A stretch of DNA of 64,000 bases, taken from positions 310,001-374,000 of the forward strand of contig NZ_CP170453.1 of assembly GCF_042492175.1 (NCBI RefSeq), written 5' to 3'. Positions within the stretch are counted from its first letter, which is position 1. Every line of letters starts with the position of its first letter. The notes below the pieces were generated by a model. The model was not told the DNA's origin. It saw only the letters and a list, made by a program, of their open reading frames with translations, and did no database searches. Made by a program: the position numbers and the translations under genes. Below are positions 61,026 to 64,000 of this stretch, one piece after another. This DNA is from CAJXSN01 sp947492235 (GTDB lineage: Bacteria > Pseudomonadota > Alphaproteobacteria > Sphingomonadales > Sphingomonadaceae).

Positions 61026-62081
61026 CTAGATCGGCGACCAGTCGGCCGCGCATGCTTCGTCATCCACCGGCGCGGCGTTGGTTTCGGTCGATGTCCGGTC
61101 GGGCAAATAGCCCAGCACCGCGTCGAGCAATTTCTCAATCCCCTGCCCGGTCGCGCCCGACAGCGCGAAAACCTCGTCCGCGCCCGCGTCCAGAAGCTCT
61201 TCGGCAAAGCCCTGCGCCAATTCGGCATCGGCCAGATCGACCTTGTTGAGAGCCACGATGCGCGGCTTGTCCGCTAGCCCTTCTCCGTATGCGCCCAGCT
61301 CCTCTTCCACCGTCTTCATCGCCTGCGCCGGGTCTTCTCCGGCAATATCGATCAGGTGGATCAGCACACGGCACCGCTCGATATGGCCCAGAAAGCGGTC
61401 GCCAATACCCGCCCCGTCGGCTGCGCCCTCGATCAGGCCGGGAATATCGGCCAGCACGAATTCGCGGCCCTTGTGATGGACCACGCCCAGCTTCGGAACC
61501 AGCGTGGTGAAGGCATAATGGCCGACCTTCGCCTTCGCGTTGGACACGGCATTGATGAAGGTCGATTTGCCCGCATTGGGCAGGCCCAGCAGGCCCACAT
61601 CGGCGAGCAGTTTCAGTCGCAGCCAGACCGACATTTCCTGTGACGGTTCGCCCGGCTGATGCTGACGCGGGGCACGGTTTGTGCTGCTCTTGTAACTCGC
61701 ATTGCCGCGTCCACCCATGCCCCCTTCAAGAAACACAATCCGCTGGCCGACTTCGGTAAAATCGGCGAGCACTTCCTCGCGGTCTTCGGACAGGATCTGG
61801 GTGCCCACGGGCACTTTGATGACCAGATCGTCGGCCCCTTTGCCGAACCGGTCACGGCCCATGCCGTGCCCGCCGCGCGCCGCCTTAAAATGCTGCGCAT
61901 AGCGGAAGTCGATCAGCGTATTGAGGCCCTGCACAGCCTCGAACACGATGTCACCGCCCTTGCCGCCATTGCCGCCATCAGGGCCGCCGAACTCGACATA
62001 TTTCTCGCGCCGGAAGCTGACCCCGCCAGGGCCACCCGCGCCGGACTTCAGGTGGATTTTGGCTTGGTCGAGAAAATGCAT
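61026..62081 (-). CDS. obgE: Obg-family GTPase (ObgE/CgtA)
   Basis: Essential ribosome-associated GTPase in 50S assembly and stringent response; 351 residues. The Gly-rich Obg fold (residues 1-158) has KSGAGGPGGVSFRREKYVEF, GGPDGGNGGKGGDIVFEA and GGHGMGRDRFGKGADDL. The G domain has G1 GLPNAGKST, a switch region with FTTLVPKLGVV, G3 DIPGLIEGA and G4 NKVDLAD. A short acidic C-terminus follows. The rplU-rpmA genes often found before obgE are not adjacent; upstream is a 163-base gap with only a TGCGCC-TAAT-GGCGCA hairpin. The operon continues with proB and the SDR gene. Confidence 0.97.
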   Translation of the reverse strand: MHFLDQAKIHLKSGAGGPGGVSFRREKYVEFGGPDGGNGGKGGDIVFEAVQGLNTLIDFRYAQHFKAARGGHGMGRDRFGKGADDLVIKVPVGTQILSEDREEVLADFTEVGQRIVFLEGGMGGRGNASYKSSTNRAPRQHQPGEPSQEMSVWLRLKLLADVGLLGLPNAGKSTFINAVSNAKAKVGHYAFTTLVPKLGVVHHKGREFVLADIPGLIEGAADGAGIGDRFLGHIERCRVLIHLIDIAGEDPAQAMKTVEEELGAYGEGLADKPRIVALNKVDLADAELAQGFAEELLDAGADEVFALSGATGQGIEKLLDAVLGYLPDRTSTETNAAPVDDEACAADWSPI

Positions 62082-62244
62082 TTAATTGGGCCTCAAACGC
62101 CGGCGTGCGCGTCCGCGCATCGGGCTATCCTTTATCGCTATGCGCCTAATGGCGCACAGTCGTGCTTGCGAGGCCTTTCGACCTCGTGCCGGTATTACCT
62201 GAAAGCGCGGATGATTTCACCCACCCTGCTTGGGACGTCGATCT

Positions 62245-63144
62245 CTAGCCGCCTTCGTCGGGGACCGGCTCCACCACGGGGGTGGAGGAGAAGCCTTCAT
62301 CGACCTGGATGACCGGAATGCTCGCTCCGCTATCCGGATCGGGAACAGCGCCTGCCGAAGACGGCGGTACGGCCAGCGTATCGATGCCGCTGGTGGCATC
62401 GGGCACCATTGTCATCCGCGCGCGCTGCACGGCGACATAGCCCGGCTGCGAGGCTCCGTATTGCGCGCCATAGGCCGCATCCCATGCCGCAGAATCGCGC
62501 TCATATTGCTCATAGGCTGTGAAGAAGCTCTCGAACGCCGCCTCCATGCGGGGCAGCGCGCCGGCAGAGAACATGCCGATATCGGTCACTGGATTCAGCT
62601 GCGTTTCCTGCGCAATTTGCAGCATGGTGCGGCAGAACTGGCTGCGCGCGGGCGGCAGGGCGAAATAGTTATAGACCGATGTAAACTGCGTCTCGCGCAG
62701 CTGGATGCCGGCACGGCGTGCGCCGGCCCTGTCGCGATAGACCTGCTCCAGCCGCGAATTCACAGCCGACAGCGCGCTCTTATTGCCGCTGATATAGGAG
62801 CCATAGCCATCGAGGATCGGCTGGTATTGCGGCGCGGTGCAATTGAGCGCGGCCACGTTCCAGCCGGACCGGACATGCCAGATCGTCTCGTCGGAAGTCA
62901 GATTGGCATTCACCGTCTGGCGCACGCCGAACGCGTCCTTGCGCGGGATGTTCATGACATAGGCCGCGCCGCTGGGCGGAAGCGGGCGATAGGGCACTGC
63001 CTGAACTTCCGGCGGCGGTGGCGGTGGCGGCGGAGGGGGCGGCGGCGTCGCGCAGGCGGCCAGTGCAGCGACGGAGGCCGCGACGGTAAGAATGCGGATC
63101 GGGGAGCGTGAAGCGCCAGCCATATGTGCGACTTTCTTTATCAT
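62245..63144 (-). CDS. Hypothetical lipoprotein with poly-proline linker
   Basis: A 299-residue protein of unknown function. The signal region (SPIRILTVAASVAALAAC) ends in a lipobox; the lipidated cysteine is followed by ATP and twelve consecutive prolines, a rigid spacer. The main domain has AAYVMNIPRKDAFGVRQTVNAN, HVRSGWNVAALNC, QPILDGYGSYISGNKSALS and SVYNYFALPPARSQFCRTML, with two cysteines that could pair. The C-terminal 60 residues are Pro/Val/Asp-rich and unstructured-looking. The start could be ATG 63144 or ATG 63123; neither has a strong Shine-Dalgarno. Sphingomonads carry similar proteins, but I know no tested role. Confidence 0.72.
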   Translation of the reverse strand: MIKKVAHMAGASRSPIRILTVAASVAALAACATPPPPPPPPPPPPEVQAVPYRPLPPSGAAYVMNIPRKDAFGVRQTVNANLTSDETIWHVRSGWNVAALNCTAPQYQPILDGYGSYISGNKSALSAVNSRLEQVYRDRAGARRAGIQLRETQFTSVYNYFALPPARSQFCRTMLQIAQETQLNPVTDIGMFSAGALPRMEAAFESFFTAYEQYERDSAAWDAAYGAQYGASQPGYVAVQRARMTMVPDATSGIDTLAVPPSSAGAVPDPDSGASIPVIQVDEGFSSTPVVEPVPDEGG

Positions 63145-63210
63145 TCACAGCAAGCGTTACAGGAGGCAACCTTGCGCAGGGCCGAACGCCTTAACCCGCT
63201 TATCGGGCAA

Positions 63211-63246
63211 AGAAAATGCCCGAGGTGCAGCGAAGCACCCCGGGCA
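63211..63246 (-). terminator. Rho-independent terminator after the Bax-inhibitor-type gene
   Basis: On the minus strand TGCCCG-GGGTGC and GCACCTCGGGCA pair around TTCGCT (63246-63217) and are followed by TTTTCT. It ends transcription 40 bases after the YccA-type gene. Confidence 0.85.
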
Positions 63247-63286
63247 CGGTAAAGCGAGTCGCCAGAGCGACCGTTTGCGGTTGTCT

Positions 63287-64000
63287 CTACTCGCGGCTGC
63301 CCATGAAGCGCAGCAGGAACAGGAACATGTTGATGAAGTCGAGATAGAGGTTCAGCGCCCCCATGATCACGACCTTGCTCTGCATCGGCGTGCCGCGCAC
63401 CTGCTCGTACATATTCTTGAGCTTCTGCGTGTCATAGGCCGTCAGTCCGGCGAAGATCAGGACACCGATGGCGCTGATCGCCAGATCCAGCGTGCTGGAG
63501 CCGATAAAGATGTTCAGGACCATCGCGATGATCAGGCCGACCACACCCATGATCAGGAACCGGCCGAATGCCGACAGGTCCTTCTTCGTGGTGTAGCCAA
63601 ACAGGCTGAGCCCGGCGAATGCGCCGGCGGTTGCGAAGAATGTCGTCGCGATGGAGCCGCCGGTGTAAACGAGGAAGATCGTGGACAGCGACAGGCCCAT
63701 CAGGAAGGCAAAGCCCCAATACATCGCCTGAAGCGTTGTCTTGCTGAACTTCTGCATGCCGAAGCTCATTGCGAACACGATCGCCAGCGGCGACAGCGCC
63801 ACGATCCACATCAGCGGACCGCTTGCGAAGGTGTAGGCCAGACCGGACTGCGCGGTCATCAGCGCGACGATGCCCGTCAGCAGCACGCCCGAGCACATGT
63901 AGTTATAGATCGACAGCATATAGCTGCGCAGGCCTGCGTCGAAGGTCGTGCGCGATGCAACGTCGCCTCCTGCGCGCGGCACAGAGCCGAAGCCCGTCTG
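63287..64000 (-). CDS. Bax inhibitor-1/YccA family membrane protein (5' end outside window)
   Basis: The frame is open to the window edge (..QTGFGSVPRAGGDVASRT), so the true start lies beyond base 64000; the visible part is about 237 residues. Seven hydrophobic segments fit the BI-1/YccA fold: SGVLLTGIVALMTAQ, LMWIVALSPLAIVFAM, MYWGFAFLMGLSLSTIFLV, TTFFATAGAFAGLSLFGY, FLIMGVVGLIIAMVLNIFIG, LAISAIGVLIFAGLTAYDTQ and LNLYLDFINMFLFLLRFMG. TAYDTQKLK with its aspartate is the conserved C-terminal motif. E. coli YccA modulates FtsH protease; other members are pH-gated calcium leak channels. The specific role here is unknown. Confidence 0.93.
   Translation of the reverse strand, partial: QTGFGSVPRAGGDVASRTTFDAGLRSYMLSIYNYMCSGVLLTGIVALMTAQSGLAYTFASGPLMWIVALSPLAIVFAMSFGMQKFSKTTLQAMYWGFAFLMGLSLSTIFLVYTGGSIATTFFATAGAFAGLSLFGYTTKKDLSAFGRFLIMGVVGLIIAMVLNIFIGSSTLDLAISAIGVLIFAGLTAYDTQKLKNMYEQVRGTPMQSKVVIMGALNLYLDFINMFLFLLRFMGSRE

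Overview
The window looks like a chromosomal segment of a high-GC alphaproteobacterium, most likely of the order Sphingomonadales (Erythrobacteraceae-like). That placement is inferred from protein sequence flavour and gene order (hisZ near purA, the cobA-DUF2849-cysI-DUF934-cysH sulfur operon, argH-small lipoprotein-lysA, TonB receptors without an obvious sigma/anti-sigma pair, and direct-repeat GTTC-N7-GTTC LexA-type boxes). I see no insertion sequence, prophage, integrase, CRISPR array or rRNA operon. Two tRNA genes (Val-UAC, Thr-UGU) are present.

Layout. 0-7.5 kb: rmuC, a cysteine-rich copper-storage-like protein, def, recR, an fmt-truA-oxidoreductase operon and an asparaginase. 7.6-14.7 kb: tRNA-Val, a FAD monooxygenase, a TlpA-type lipoprotein divergent from argH, an argH-LptM-like-lysA-siroheme synthase operon, and a winged-helix regulator behind a LexA-type box. 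14.7-25.5 kb: L,D-transpeptidase, purA, a DUF4197 protein, hisZ, serA and serC, a GT4 glycosyltransferase, a small membrane protein, a PadR regulator and rarA. 25.6-30.7 kb: an RNase H-like protein, tRNA-Thr, and a CadC-type winged-helix/TPR regulator in operon with a TonB-dependent receptor. 30.7-49.5 kb: a two-partner secretion operon on the minus strand, comprising a 5,525-residue LktA/FHA-like exoprotein, its FhaC/ShlB-type transporter and a translationally coupled YbjN-domain protein. 49.6-64 kb: queF, a membrane protein, sseA-metC-mscS, the assimilatory sulfate reduction operon, an SDR-proB-obgE operon, a proline-rich lipoprotein, and a Bax-inhibitor-1 family protein cut by the window end.

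The most notable region is the secretion operon. Its leader RNA can fold into a 21-bp hairpin that buries the Shine-Dalgarno sequence of the giant exoprotein. The operon ends with a small YbjN-type protein, which I propose could be a dedicated cytosolic chaperone or quality-control partner of the exoprotein. Sulfur and siroheme functions are spread over the window: precorrin-2 dehydrogenase/ferrochelatase at 12.9 kb, and SUMT, sulfite reductase and a 4Fe-4S-type APS reductase at 55-59 kb. At least three families of palindromic intergenic repeats sit between genes.

Limits: all family calls are by eye from conserved motifs. Start codons were chosen from Shine-Dalgarno sequences, overlaps and family habit. 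No database search, structure prediction or folding energy calculation was run.
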